DNA of 64,000 nucleotides from Rhodospirillales bacterium (GTDB lineage: Bacteria > Pseudomonadota > Alphaproteobacteria > Rhodospirillales > Defluviicoccaceae): the NCBI GenBank assembly GCA_016712595.1, contig JADJQT010000001.1, positions 1,423,501-1,487,500 on the forward strand, given 5' to 3'. Below are positions 27,657 to 36,187 of the stretch, one piece after another. Positions within the stretch are counted from its first letter, which is position 1. Each line of letters begins with the position of its first letter. The notes under the pieces were generated by a model, which searched no databases, had not been told where the DNA came from, and saw only the letters and a program-made list of their open reading frames with translations. The position numbers were made by a program, and so were the translations under genes.

Positions 27657-28838
27657 ATGACCACCGCGGATCACCTCGCCCCATGGGCGTGCCGGCCCGA
27701 GGAGAGCCGAGGTCGCCTGCACGCGGAGCCGGAGAGCGAATCGCGCTCGTGCTTCCAGCGCGACCGGGACCGGATCATTCATTCCGCCGCGTTTCGCCGC
27801 CTGGAGTACAAGACCCAGGTGTTCGTCAATCACGAGGGCGACTTCTTCCGCACGCGCCTGACCCATAGTCTCGAGGTTTCGCAGATCGCCCGCTCGATCT
27901 GCCGCTCACTTTGCCTCAACGAGGATCTGGCTGAGGCCCTGGCCCTGGCCCACGACCTCGGGCACCCGCCGTTCGGCCATGCCGGCGAGGATGCCCTGAA
28001 GGACATGATGCGGCCCTTCGGCGGGTTCGATCACAATGCCCAGAGTCTGCGGGTCGTCGTTCACCTCGAGCAGCGATACGCCGAGTTCGACGGTCTCAAT
28101 CTGACCTGGGAGACACTGGAAGGCGTCGTCAAGCATAACGGCCCGCTCGTTGGCGGTCCGGACTTGCCACCGCTGCCGGAGGCGATTCGCGATTATGCGC
28201 ATCACCACGACCTCGAACTCGACACCTACGCCGGTCCCGAGGCACAGGTGGCGGCATTGGCGGACGACATCGCCTATAACAATCACGACATCGACGACGG
28301 TCTGCGCGCCGGGCTTTTCGCCATCGATGATTTGCGCGCGGTACCGCTGGTCGGCGAGATGTTCGCCAACGTTCGCGCCCGCTATCCCGGAATCGAGGCA
28401 TCGCGGCTGATTCACGAGGCGGTTCGCCGGCTGATCGGCCACATGGTCGGCGATCTCGTCACCGAGAGCAGCCGGCGAATCGCTGAGCTTGGTCCCGCCT
28501 CGGTCGACGCGGTGCGGCGCGCCGGCCGGCCGGTCGCGGCGTTCTCCGCCGAGATGCAGGAAAACGACCGGGCGCTGAAGGCGTTCTTGCGGCGACACAT
28601 GTACCGGCACTACAAGCTGAACCGGATGACCAGCAAGGCACGCCGGCTGGTGCGTGCGCTGTTCGAGCTCTTTCTGGTCGAGCCGGAGTGCCTGCCGACG
28701 GAGTGGCGGCGGCGGGCCGAGGGGATGGCGAAGCCCGAAGCGGCGCGCGTCGTCGCCGATTATATTGCCGGCATGACCGACCGTTTCGCCGCCGACGAGC
28801 ATCGGCGCCTGTTCGACGTACAATCACGGACCTCATGA
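27657..28838 (+). CDS. dgt: Deoxyguanosinetriphosphate triphosphohydrolase-like protein
   Basis: 393 aa from ATG at 27657 (M-T-T-A-D-H-L-A-P-W). The HD-domain metal ligands are visible: H70 in RTRLTHSLEVSQIAR and H99-D100 in ALAHDLGHPPFGHAGED. The N-terminal RSCFQRDRDRIIHSAAFRRLEYKTQVF is typical of the dNTPase family. It should hydrolyse dNTPs to the nucleoside and triphosphate, controlling dNTP pools; bacterial relatives vary in preference. Its stop overlaps the argS start (ATGA), the usual alphaproteobacterial arrangement at the head of the argS operon. Confidence 0.92.
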   Translation: MTTADHLAPWACRPEESRGRLHAEPESESRSCFQRDRDRIIHSAAFRRLEYKTQVFVNHEGDFFRTRLTHSLEVSQIARSICRSLCLNEDLAEALALAHDLGHPPFGHAGEDALKDMMRPFGGFDHNAQSLRVVVHLEQRYAEFDGLNLTWETLEGVVKHNGPLVGGPDLPPLPEAIRDYAHHHDLELDTYAGPEAQVAALADDIAYNNHDIDDGLRAGLFAIDDLRAVPLVGEMFANVRARYPGIEASRLIHEAVRRLIGHMVGDLVTESSRRIAELGPASVDAVRRAGRPVAAFSAEMQENDRALKAFLRRHMYRHYKLNRMTSKARRLVRALFELFLVEPECLPTEWRRRAEGMAKPEAARVVADYIAGMTDRFAADEHRRLFDVQSRTS

Positions 28839-30610
28839 ATCTCTTTCGTTATTTCCAATCCGCCATCGTCGCCGAGATCGACGCGCTCATCGCCGCCGGA
28901 GCTCTCCCGGCCGGCCTCGACCTCGATCGGATCGCCGTCGATCCGCCGCGTGACGGTGCACACGGCGACATCGCCTCGAACGCCGCCATGGCATTGGCGT
29001 CCGCCGCTCGCCGCAAGCCGCGCGAGCTTGCCGCCCTGCTCGCCGAGCGGCTGCTCAAGCTGCCGGATGTTGACGCCGTCGAGGTCGCCGGCCCCGGGTT
29101 CATCAATCTGCGGCTGTCGGATCAGTTCTGGCACGCCCGGCTGGTCGAGATTCTTAGTGCCGGGCGATCCTACGGCGATTCGCAGTTGGGCAACGGCCGG
29201 CCGGTGAATATCGAGTACGTTTCCGCCAACCCGACGGGTCCGCTACACGTCGGTCACGGCCGCGGTGCGGTCGTCGGCGACGCGCTGGCGGGCCTGCTGG
29301 CGAAAGCGGGTTTCCACGTCACCCGCGAATACTACGTCAACGACGCCGGCGGTCAGGTTGACGCGCTCGCCCGCTCGCTGCGGCTTCGCTACCTGATCGC
29401 GATCGGTGCCGAACAGCCGGAGACGTTCGAGGAGAAACGGACGAGCGGCGAGGTTCAGTACGGCGGCGATTATCTGGTTCCCGTCGCCGAGGCGCTGGCG
29501 GCCCTCGACGGGGATCGCTGGGCGGTCGCGCCGGAATGGGAATGGCTGCCGATCTTTCGCGACTTCGCCGTCGAACGGATGCTGCTGCTGATCAGCGCCG
29601 ACCTTGCTGCGCTTGGAATCCACTTTCAGGTGATCGCCTCGGAGCGGGCAATGGTCGAGGCGGGGGGAGTCGATTCGGCGTTGCGCATGCTGGACGACGC
29701 CGGTCTGATCTATGAAGGCGTGCTCGAGCCGCCGAAAGGCAAGCTGCCGGACGACTGGGAGGCGCGCCCGCAGACTTTGTTCCGCTCCACCCGATTCGGC
29801 GACGAGGTCGACCGGCCGCTGAAGAAATCGGACGGCTCCTGGACCTACTTCGCCGCCGACATCGCCTACCACCTCGACAAGTTTCGCCGTGGCTTTCCGA
29901 CGATGATCGACGTCTGGGGCGCCGATCACGGCGGCTACGTCAAGCGCATGCAAGCGGCGGTCGACGCCCTGACCGGCGGCGCCGGCGCGCTCGACGTAAA
30001 GCTCTGTCAGCTCGTTAATCTTCTCGAGGGCGGGCAGCCGGTGCGCATGTCGAAACGGGCGGGCACGTTCGTAACGCTGCGCGATGTCGTCGACCGGGTC
30101 GGCCGCGACGTCTTTCGCTTCATCATGCTCACCCGCAAGAACGACGCACCGCTCGATTTCGACTTCCAGAAGGTGACCCAGGAGACGCGCGACAACCCGG
30201 TCTTCTATGTCCAGTACGCGCACGCGCGCTGCTGCTCGGTGCTCCGCCACGCGGCGGCGGAGATGGGCGATGCGGCGATCGACGACGCGCGATTGGGGCA
30301 GGCGCCGTTCGTCCGCTTGACCGACCCGGTCGAGCTTGGTTTGATCAAGGTCCTGGCGGGGTGGCCGCGCCTGGTGGAGAGCGCGGCCGAGGCGCACGAG
30401 CCCCACCGCATTGCCTTCTTTCTGCAGGATGTGGCGCAGGCGTTTCACGGACTGTGGACCAAGGGCAAGGAGGATGCGCAGTTGCGATTCATTCACCTTG
30501 ATGACCTGCCGATGACCGTGGCGCGGCTGGCGCTTGTCCGCGCGACGCAGCTCGTCATTGCCTCCGGCCTGGATGTGATCGGCGTTGAGCCGGTCGAGGA
30601 GCTTCGCTGA
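28835..30610 (+). CDS. argS: Arginine-tRNA ligase
   Basis: 591 aa from ATG at 28835, overlapping the dgt stop by ATGA. The N-terminal Add-1 tRNA-recognition domain is followed by the class I HIGH motif (PTGPLHVGHGRGAVVGD) and, near residue 400, RMSKRAG in place of KMSKS. The insert EYYVNDAGGQ and the DALR anticodon-binding domain (NPVFYVQYAHARCCSVLR) complete it. It charges tRNA-Arg with arginine using ATP. The next gene begins on the last base of its stop codon, so argS and the SPOR gene are translationally coupled. Confidence 0.96.
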   Translation: MNLFRYFQSAIVAEIDALIAAGALPAGLDLDRIAVDPPRDGAHGDIASNAAMALASAARRKPRELAALLAERLLKLPDVDAVEVAGPGFINLRLSDQFWHARLVEILSAGRSYGDSQLGNGRPVNIEYVSANPTGPLHVGHGRGAVVGDALAGLLAKAGFHVTREYYVNDAGGQVDALARSLRLRYLIAIGAEQPETFEEKRTSGEVQYGGDYLVPVAEALAALDGDRWAVAPEWEWLPIFRDFAVERMLLLISADLAALGIHFQVIASERAMVEAGGVDSALRMLDDAGLIYEGVLEPPKGKLPDDWEARPQTLFRSTRFGDEVDRPLKKSDGSWTYFAADIAYHLDKFRRGFPTMIDVWGADHGGYVKRMQAAVDALTGGAGALDVKLCQLVNLLEGGQPVRMSKRAGTFVTLRDVVDRVGRDVFRFIMLTRKNDAPLDFDFQKVTQETRDNPVFYVQYAHARCCSVLRHAAAEMGDAAIDDARLGQAPFVRLTDPVELGLIKVLAGWPRLVESAAEAHEPHRIAFFLQDVAQAFHGLWTKGKEDAQLRFIHLDDLPMTVARLALVRATQLVIASGLDVIGVEPVEELR

Positions 30611-31575
30611 TGGTCTCGGAACCGCCACCGCTCGACAGCATCGAGATTCCCGACCGGCCCGTGCCCTCTCAACCGCCGCGGGGTCTGTTGCCGGGGGGGC
30701 TGCTGCGCCGCCGGAACGTTTTGCTGCTGGCAGGGCTGTGCGCGCTGGCGCTTATCGTCATCATCGTCCTGGCGCTGCTGTTTTCCGGTGGTGATGACCG
30801 GCAGGCGGGCGCGCCGGCGGAGGCGCCGCTGATCAAGGCTGAAGATCAGCCGATCAAGGTCACGCCCGAACACCCGGGCGGCATGGACGTTCCCAACCAG
30901 GACCTGCTCGTCTATGGCCGGATGCACGGGGGGCCGGACGGCAAGGCGCCGGTGGAGCGCCTTCTTCCCGAACCAGAACAGCCGTTGTCGCCGCCGTCGG
31001 CGCCGGCGCACCCGGGCGAGCGGCCGACGGCCGGCGAGCCCGAGGCGCCGGCGAAATCCTCGAGCCTGGATCAGATCCCGCCGTCACCGTATCAATCGCA
31101 GGCGGCGCCGTCGGTGCCTGAGGACGAGCCGGGCGCCGAGCCGGATATCAAGGCGATTCCGCCGATTAAGCCAGCTCCCCCGCCGAAAGCCGCGGTGAGC
31201 CCAGTCCCGCGCAAACAATCCGGTGCAACCGGTACCAGCGAGACGCCCCCGCCGCCGGCGAAGGAGGTGGCGCGGGCCCAGCCGGCGGCGCCATCGGCGG
31301 CCAAGTCGGCGCCTGCGTCCGGGGCGTACGTCATTCAGTTGTTCGCCGGGCGCTCGGAAAGCGACGCCAATACCGCCTGGACGCGTCTGAAGAGCAAGAA
31401 TGCCGACATCCTCGGCGGCTTGGCGCCCAGTGTCGCGCGCGCCGATCTTGGTGATCGCGGCGTCTTCTATCGCCTGCGCGCCGGGCCGATCGCGAGTGAG
31501 GCTGGCGCCCGGCAGACCTGCAAGTCGCTGTCTCAACGCGGCGTGCCCTGCATTATCATCCGGTCCGGCGCCTGA
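30610..31575 (+). CDS. SPOR-domain envelope protein
   Basis: 321 aa. A cytoplasmic Pro-rich N-terminus is followed by one transmembrane helix (VLLLAGLCALALIVIIVLAL, about residues 36-56). A long Pro/Ala/Glu-rich periplasmic linker leads to the C-terminal SPOR domain (about 237-318: GAYVIQLFAGRSESDAN, FYRLRAGPI, ARQTCKSLSQRGVPCIII). SPOR domains bind septal peptidoglycan lacking stem peptides, so the protein probably localises to the division site. The same gene lies between argS and nagZ in many alphaproteobacteria. A Cys pair in the SPOR domain could form a disulphide. Confidence 0.88.
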   Translation: MVSEPPPLDSIEIPDRPVPSQPPRGLLPGGLLRRRNVLLLAGLCALALIVIIVLALLFSGGDDRQAGAPAEAPLIKAEDQPIKVTPEHPGGMDVPNQDLLVYGRMHGGPDGKAPVERLLPEPEQPLSPPSAPAHPGERPTAGEPEAPAKSSSLDQIPPSPYQSQAAPSVPEDEPGAEPDIKAIPPIKPAPPPKAAVSPVPRKQSGATGTSETPPPPAKEVARAQPAAPSAAKSAPASGAYVIQLFAGRSESDANTAWTRLKSKNADILGGLAPSVARADLGDRGVFYRLRAGPIASEAGARQTCKSLSQRGVPCIIIRSGA

Positions 31576-31576
31576 G

Positions 31577-32611
31577 ATGGGCGGCTCTCTGCCGCGAGCA
31601 GCGATCTTCGGCCTCGCCGGGCCGGTGTTGAGCGGGGCGGAGCGGCAGTTCTTCGCCGACTGCCAGCCGCTCGGTTTTATTCTCTTTGCCCGCAACTGCG
31701 TCGATCCGGGCCAGGTACGCGCGCTCGTGTGCGCGCTGCGCGCGGCGGTTGGCCGCGAGGACGCCCCGGTCCTGATCGACCAGGAGGGCGGACGGGTGCA
31801 GCGCCTCGGGCCGCCTCACTGGCGCGCGGCGCCGCCGCCGGGAGTCTTCGGTGCCCTCGCCGCACGCGACGAGCGCCGGGCGATCGCCGCCGCGTGGCTC
31901 AACGCGCGGCTGATCGCGGCCGATCTCGCCGATCTCGGCATTACCGTCGACTGTACGCCGCTGCTCGACGTGCGCCGGCCGGAAGGACACGCCATCATCG
32001 GCGATCGCGCGTTCTCGCATGACGGGCAGATCGTCGCCCTGCTGGGTCGCGCCACCTGCGCCGGGCTGATCGCAGGGGGCGTGCTGCCGGTGATCAAGCA
32101 CATTCCAGGCCATGGGCGGGCGACCTTAGACAGTCACGAATCGCTGCCAGTTGTTGGCGCCGAAGCCGAGGAACTGGAGCGGTGCGACTTTGCGCCCTTC
32201 GCGGCCCTCGCCGACATGCCTTTGGCGATGACGGCGCATGTCGTCTTCTCCACCATTGATCCGCTCCACCCGGCGACGACGTCCCCCGCAGTCGTTGGCC
32301 GGGTCATCCGCGAGGGGATCGGCTTCGACGGCCTGCTGATCTCGGACGATCTGTGCATGCGGGCGCTCGCCGGGACTCCCGCGGCACGCACGCACGCGGC
32401 ACTCGCCGCCGGTTGCGACGTCGTTCTGCACTGCAACGGCGATATCGCGCAGATGCAGGACGTGGCGAAGGCATGTCCGTCGCTGACGTCGGCAGCACAG
32501 GCGCGGCTCGAACGCGCACAGGCGCTGCGCGCCATCACGGCAGAGCCGTTTGATGCCATCGCGGCGTTGACTCGGCTCGAGAACCTGATCGCCGATCGGG
32601 CGGTGGCCTGA
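31577..32611 (+). CDS. nagZ: Beta-N-acetylhexosaminidase of peptidoglycan recycling
   Basis: 344 aa from ATG at 31577, directly after the SPOR gene stop. Glycoside hydrolase family 3 motifs are present: PVLIDQEGGRVQRLGPPHW, TVDCTPLLDV, and KHIPGHGRATLDSHESLP, which holds the flexible catalytic loop with the Asp-His dyad used by NagZ. The nucleophile Asp lies in GLLISDDLCM. It removes GlcNAc from GlcNAc-anhydroMurNAc peptides in the cytoplasm, a step that also generates signals for inducible beta-lactamase in some bacteria. It is followed after 2 nt by an M50 peptidase gene. Confidence 0.93.
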   Translation: MGGSLPRAAIFGLAGPVLSGAERQFFADCQPLGFILFARNCVDPGQVRALVCALRAAVGREDAPVLIDQEGGRVQRLGPPHWRAAPPPGVFGALAARDERRAIAAAWLNARLIAADLADLGITVDCTPLLDVRRPEGHAIIGDRAFSHDGQIVALLGRATCAGLIAGGVLPVIKHIPGHGRATLDSHESLPVVGAEAEELERCDFAPFAALADMPLAMTAHVVFSTIDPLHPATTSPAVVGRVIREGIGFDGLLISDDLCMRALAGTPAARTHAALAAGCDVVLHCNGDIAQMQDVAKACPSLTSAAQARLERAQALRAITAEPFDAIAALTRLENLIADRAVA

Positions 32612-32613
32612 CC

Positions 32614-33297
32614 ATGCACGAGGTTCTCTATCAGATCTCTGTCCTGGTGATCCCGGTGTTGCTGGCGATCACCTTGCACGAGGCGGCGCACGGCTGGGTC
32701 GCCTCGAAGCTGGGTGACGATACCGCCCTGCGCCTCGGCCGGGTGACGTTCAATCCACTCCGCCACATCGATCCGTTCGGCACGATCGTTTTGCCGGCAA
32801 TGCTGCTGCTGGCGTCGAACGGCCAGGCGATGTTTGGCTTTGCCAAACCCGTCCCGGTGGATTTTCGCCGGCTGCATCACCCGCGCCGCGACATGGTTCT
32901 GGTTGCGGGCGCCGGTCCGGGCATCAACCTTGCGATGGCGCTGATCGCCGCCGTCTTCATCCGTTTCATGCCGGTCGATCCCTCGGCCTTGGAACTGTGG
33001 TGGTACGCCAATCTGTTCAACGCCGTCGGCATGAACATCCTGCTCGCCGTCTTCAACATGCTGCCGTTACCGCCGCTGGACGGCGGACGGGTCGCCGTCG
33101 GCATCCTGCCCGATCCGGCGGCGCGCGCGCTCGCACGCGTCGAGCCGTACGGCTTCTTCATCATCCTTGCCGTCGTCTTCGTGCTGCCCTGGCTCGGGCG
33201 GACGCTTGACTTCAATTTCCCGGTCATGCAGTGGCTAGTCGTCGAGCCGGCCGACTGGCTGAGCCGGGTGATCTTCGCGCTTGTCGGGGTGTCGTGA
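32614..33297 (+). CDS. Site-2 protease family (M50) membrane metallopeptidase
   Basis: 227 aa with about five or six hydrophobic segments. The zinc motif H-E-A-A-H is in the first segment (ITLHEAAHGWVASKLGD). The third ligand is in NMLPLPPLDGGRV, the NPxPPLDGG-type pattern of group III site-2 proteases. A further conserved stretch is GAGPGINLAMALI. There is no PDZ domain, unlike RseP. Intramembrane cleavage of an unknown substrate is expected. The gene is placed between nagZ and scpA; its stop overlaps the scpA start (GTGA). Confidence 0.88.
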   Translation: MHEVLYQISVLVIPVLLAITLHEAAHGWVASKLGDDTALRLGRVTFNPLRHIDPFGTIVLPAMLLLASNGQAMFGFAKPVPVDFRRLHHPRRDMVLVAGAGPGINLAMALIAAVFIRFMPVDPSALELWWYANLFNAVGMNILLAVFNMLPLPPLDGGRVAVGILPDPAARALARVEPYGFFIILAVVFVLPWLGRTLDFNFPVMQWLVVEPADWLSRVIFALVGVS

Positions 33298-34145
33298 GCC
33301 CGTCGCCGTCCGCCCTGCGCAATGATGCGGGTGACGATGCGATCACCACCGCAGAGCCCGCGCCCGACGCCGCGTTCATCGTCGATGTCGACGGCTGGGA
33401 AGGGCCGGTCGACCTGCTGCTGGCGCTGGCCCGCACCCAGAAAGTCGATCTGCGGCAGATCTCGATCGTCCAGCTTGCCGATCAGTACTTGGCCTACGTG
33501 GCGGAGGCGCGGCGGGCGAGCCTCGAGCTTGCCGCCGAATACCTGGTGATGGCGGCGTGGCTCGCCGAGCTGAAGTCGCGCCTGCTCCTGCCGGAGCCGG
33601 AGGGCCCGGAAGAGCCGTCATCGGACGAGATGGCGGGAGCGCTGGCGTTTCAGTTACGCCGGCTTGATGGCATGCGCGAAGCTGGCGCCGCCTTGTTCGC
33701 CCGCCCGCAGCTTGGCCGCGATTTCTGGTCGCGGGGACGGCCCGAGACGGTCGAGGAGCGCATCGCGACCTCGGTTCGGGCGGGCCTGCATGATCTTTTG
33801 CGCGCGTATGGTGATCATCTGCGTCGTCGGCGCCGCGATGAGCCGCTCGATCTTTCGGAGCCGATCGAGCTCGATTCAGTCGAAGCGGCACTTGCCCGCA
33901 TCCATCTCAGTCTCGGCCAGGCACCAGGCTGGGAAAGCCTGATGCGCTATCTTCCGGCGGGGGCGCTTGAAGGCCTGCGCGCCGGCAGCCTGACCGCCCG
34001 TTCTTCGCTCGCCGCAACGTTCGTGGCGATGCTCGAACTGGTCCGTCAGGGCCGGGGGGTGGTGCGGCGGAACCAGCCCTTCGGTCCGATCTACGTCAGG
34101 CACAACGCAGATGGGGAGCGTGATGGCATCGACCCATCGCAATGA
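33294..34145 (+). CDS. scpA: Segregation and condensation protein A
   Basis: 283 aa from a GTG at 33294, overlapping the previous stop. The kleisin N-terminal region is recognisable from FIVDVDGWEGPVDLLLALARTQKVDLRQISIVQLADQYL. It is followed by ELAAEYLVMAAWLAELKSRLLLP, and near the C-terminus by a winged-helix region that contacts SMC. ScpA bridges the SMC heads and, with ScpB, organises the chromosome. The linker is acidic (PEPEGPEEPSSDE). It overlaps scpB by 23 nt. Confidence 0.92.
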   Translation: MSPSPSALRNDAGDDAITTAEPAPDAAFIVDVDGWEGPVDLLLALARTQKVDLRQISIVQLADQYLAYVAEARRASLELAAEYLVMAAWLAELKSRLLLPEPEGPEEPSSDEMAGALAFQLRRLDGMREAGAALFARPQLGRDFWSRGRPETVEERIATSVRAGLHDLLRAYGDHLRRRRRDEPLDLSEPIELDSVEAALARIHLSLGQAPGWESLMRYLPAGALEGLRAGSLTARSSLAATFVAMLELVRQGRGVVRRNQPFGPIYVRHNADGERDGIDPSQ

Positions 34146-34752
34146 GCAGCAACTCGCGCGTCTGGTGGAGGCAATCCTCTTTGCCGCCGCCGAGCCGATG
34201 ACGGAACGCGAGCTGGCCCAACGCCTGCCCGACGGCACCGACGTGCGCACGCTGCTGCAGTGCGTCTCGGAAAGCTATTCCGGGCGCGGCGTACAGCTGG
34301 TTAAGGCGGGCTCAAGCTGGGCGTTCGCGACCGCGCCGGACCTCGCGCCGCTTCTCGTGCGCGAGCGGACGGTGGAAAAGAAGCTCTCCCGCGCCGCGAT
34401 CGAGACGCTTGCGATCATCGCCTATCACCAGCCGGTGACTCGCGGCGACGTCGAGGAAATCCGCGGTGTTCAGCTCAGCAAGGGGACGCTCGATGTCTTG
34501 TTCGACAATGGCTGGATCACACCGAAGGGCCGCAGGGAGACGCCTGGGCGGCCGGTGACCTGGGCGACCACCGAGGCCTTCCTGCGCCATTTCGGTCTGG
34601 CGGCGCTGTCGGATCTTCCCAATGTCGAGGAACTGCGCGCGGCGGGGCTGCTCGATGCGCGACCGGCGATCCAGAGCCTGCGCGACGCGGCCGGCGTGAG
34701 CGATGCGACACCGACGGCGTTGCCCGAACCTCTCGATCCGGACGCGACATAG
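34123..34752 (+). CDS. scpB: Segregation and condensation protein B
   Basis: 209 aa from ATG at 34123 (M-A-S-T-H-R), chosen over the ATG at 34111 because GGGGAG lies 6-8 nt before it. It has two winged-helix domains; signatures are LVEAILFAAAEPMTERELA, LSRAAIETLAIIAYHQPVTRGDVEEIRGV and ITPKGRRETPGRPVTWATTEAFLRHFGL. ScpB binds ScpA as a dimer within the SMC condensin complex. In many relatives tatA follows; here the next gene is the convergent ptsN about 220 nt away, so the usual tat genes lie elsewhere. I saw no gene in the gap. Confidence 0.93.
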   Translation: MASTHRNEQQLARLVEAILFAAAEPMTERELAQRLPDGTDVRTLLQCVSESYSGRGVQLVKAGSSWAFATAPDLAPLLVRERTVEKKLSRAAIETLAIIAYHQPVTRGDVEEIRGVQLSKGTLDVLFDNGWITPKGRRETPGRPVTWATTEAFLRHFGLAALSDLPNVEELRAAGLLDARPAIQSLRDAAGVSDATPTALPEPLDPDAT

Positions 34753-34971
34753 GGTTTTACCCCCACACTTGCCTGAGAGCGCTCGCACGACGGCACCGGC
34801 GCTGGCCTTGCCACCTTCTTTCCCCGCCAGACCCCGACCGCCTGACGCCGCATTGGCTCGAAGCCGCGACCAAGAAGGAATGGCCAACCCGGCCGCGAAC
34901 CAATGTCCGGTTTCTCCGCAGCAAGAGGGCGAGATTATTTCGCGCCCCCTTTCTCGCGCTCCCGCCGCGGT

Positions 34972-35436
34972 TTATGCCGCCCAACTCGCCGTTGTGTCGA
35001 TCAGCAGCGCGTAGAGTGCCTCGGCGTCGTCCGTTCCACGCAGCTTTTCGCACGCGATCTTATCGCGCAGGAGGCGGGAGACGCGAGCCAGCGCCTTGAG
35101 GTGGTCGGCGCCCGAGGACTCCGGCGCCAGGAGCAGGAACAAAAGGTCGACCGGACGGTCGTCGATCGCATCAAAATCGATCGGATGCTCAAGCCGGGCG
35201 AACATCCCGTACAGCCGGTCGAGGTTGGCGAGCTTGCCGTGCGGAATGGCGATGCCGTTGCCAACGCCGGTGGTGCCCAGCCGCTCGCGCTTCATCAGCG
35301 TCGAGAAGATGGCCTTTTCCGACTGCCCGGTGATATCGGCGGCGCGGCGGGCGAGGTCCTGCAGCGCCTGCTTCTTGCTCGTCGCCCGCAACTTGGCGAC
35401 GACCGATTCCGGGGTCAGGAGACTAGCGATATCCAT
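34972..35436 (-). CDS. ptsN: Nitrogen-PTS EIIA protein
   Basis: 154 aa, usual length. The phosphorylated His is in GIAIPHGKL (about residue 66). Further family signatures are VVAKLRATSKKQALQDLARRAA and PVDLLFLLLAPESSGADHLKALARVSRLLRD. EIIA-Ntr accepts phosphate from the EI-Ntr/NPr relay and regulates potassium uptake, nitrogen metabolism and stress responses. It is the last gene of the rpoN block, 14 nt after hpf, and converges with scpB. Confidence 0.94.
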   Translation of the reverse strand: MDIASLLTPESVVAKLRATSKKQALQDLARRAADITGQSEKAIFSTLMKRERLGTTGVGNGIAIPHGKLANLDRLYGMFARLEHPIDFDAIDDRPVDLLFLLLAPESSGADHLKALARVSRLLRDKIACEKLRGTDDAEALYALLIDTTASWAA

Positions 35437-35450
35437 TCTGCCTCAGCACT

Positions 35451-36032
35451 TCACACAGGACGCGTATTGGCAGGGTCGATCCAGCCGATGTTGCCGTCAG
35501 AGCGGCGATAGACGACATTAAGCGTGCCGCTCGCCGTATTGCGGAACATCAGCGCCGGAAGATCGCCGAGGTCCATGCGCATGACCGCCTCGCCGACACT
35601 CAGCGTGGCGATCTCGGTCGGCAGTTCGGCAATGATCGCCGGCTGCCCGTCGACCGGCAACTCGTCGTCCACCGTTTCTGCAGCGATGATGTACTGCTGC
35701 GCCGGCAGGATTTCGGCATCGTCCGCCGATCGCCGCTTGTGGTGATCGTTCAGCCGGCGCTTGTAGCGGCGCAGCTGCTTGGCGATGCGCTCGAGCGCGG
35801 CATCGAACGCCGCGTAGACGTCCTCGGCGGCGCAGTGTCCCTGGACCAGCAGGCCGCGCATTGGATGCACCGAGATATCGACGTGAAACAGGTGCTTTTC
35901 CCGCGAAATCGTCACCAGCGCATCGTGTGCCTTGGCGAAATACTTTGATACCGCCGCGCCCATGTGCTCTTCGACGTAGCCGCGAAGCGCCTCTCCGACG
36001 TCCAGGCTTTTGCCTTTGACCAATAGCTCCAT
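35451..36032 (-). CDS. hpf: Ribosome hibernation promoting factor, long form
   Basis: 193 aa from the ATG at 36032 (M-E-L-L-V-K-G-K-S-L-D-V-G). The N-terminal sigma-54 modulation / S30AE domain (1-105) binds the 30S subunit. The C-terminal dimerisation domain (about 135-193: SVGEAVMRMDLGDLPALMFRNTASGTLNVVYRRSDGNIGWIDP) makes it the long form that forms 100S ribosomes by itself. A perfect 13-bp hairpin lies 22 nt upstream of the start (36054-36097), possibly controlling its translation or read-through from rpoN. Confidence 0.93.
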   Translation of the reverse strand: MELLVKGKSLDVGEALRGYVEEHMGAAVSKYFAKAHDALVTISREKHLFHVDISVHPMRGLLVQGHCAAEDVYAAFDAALERIAKQLRRYKRRLNDHHKRRSADDAEILPAQQYIIAAETVDDELPVDGQPAIIAELPTEIATLSVGEAVMRMDLGDLPALMFRNTASGTLNVVYRRSDGNIGWIDPANTRPV

Positions 36033-36053
36033 CAATTCACCGCCTTTGATCGG

Positions 36054-36097
36054 ACGGCGACGTGGCAGCGGCACTCACGATGCCGCCACGTCGCCGT
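36054..36097 (-). promoter_or_regulatory. Strong hairpin in the rpoN-hpf gap
   Basis: Arms 36054-36066 and 36085-36097 are perfectly complementary over 13 bp, with an 18-nt loop. No U-run follows on either strand, so it is not a standard intrinsic terminator. It lies between the rpoN stop and the hpf ribosome site and may stabilise mRNA, attenuate transcription or hide regulatory sequence. A TATAAG on the same strand just upstream (36108-36113) could be the -10 of a separate hpf promoter, but no good -35 was found. Confidence 0.5.
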
Positions 36098-36187
36098 CAT
36101 CTGTAATCTTATAAACGCGCGCTCGTATCCATACGCTCCCTCGCACAATCGCGCGTCCGCGGCGAGAGCGCGATGACCGTCCTGTCA

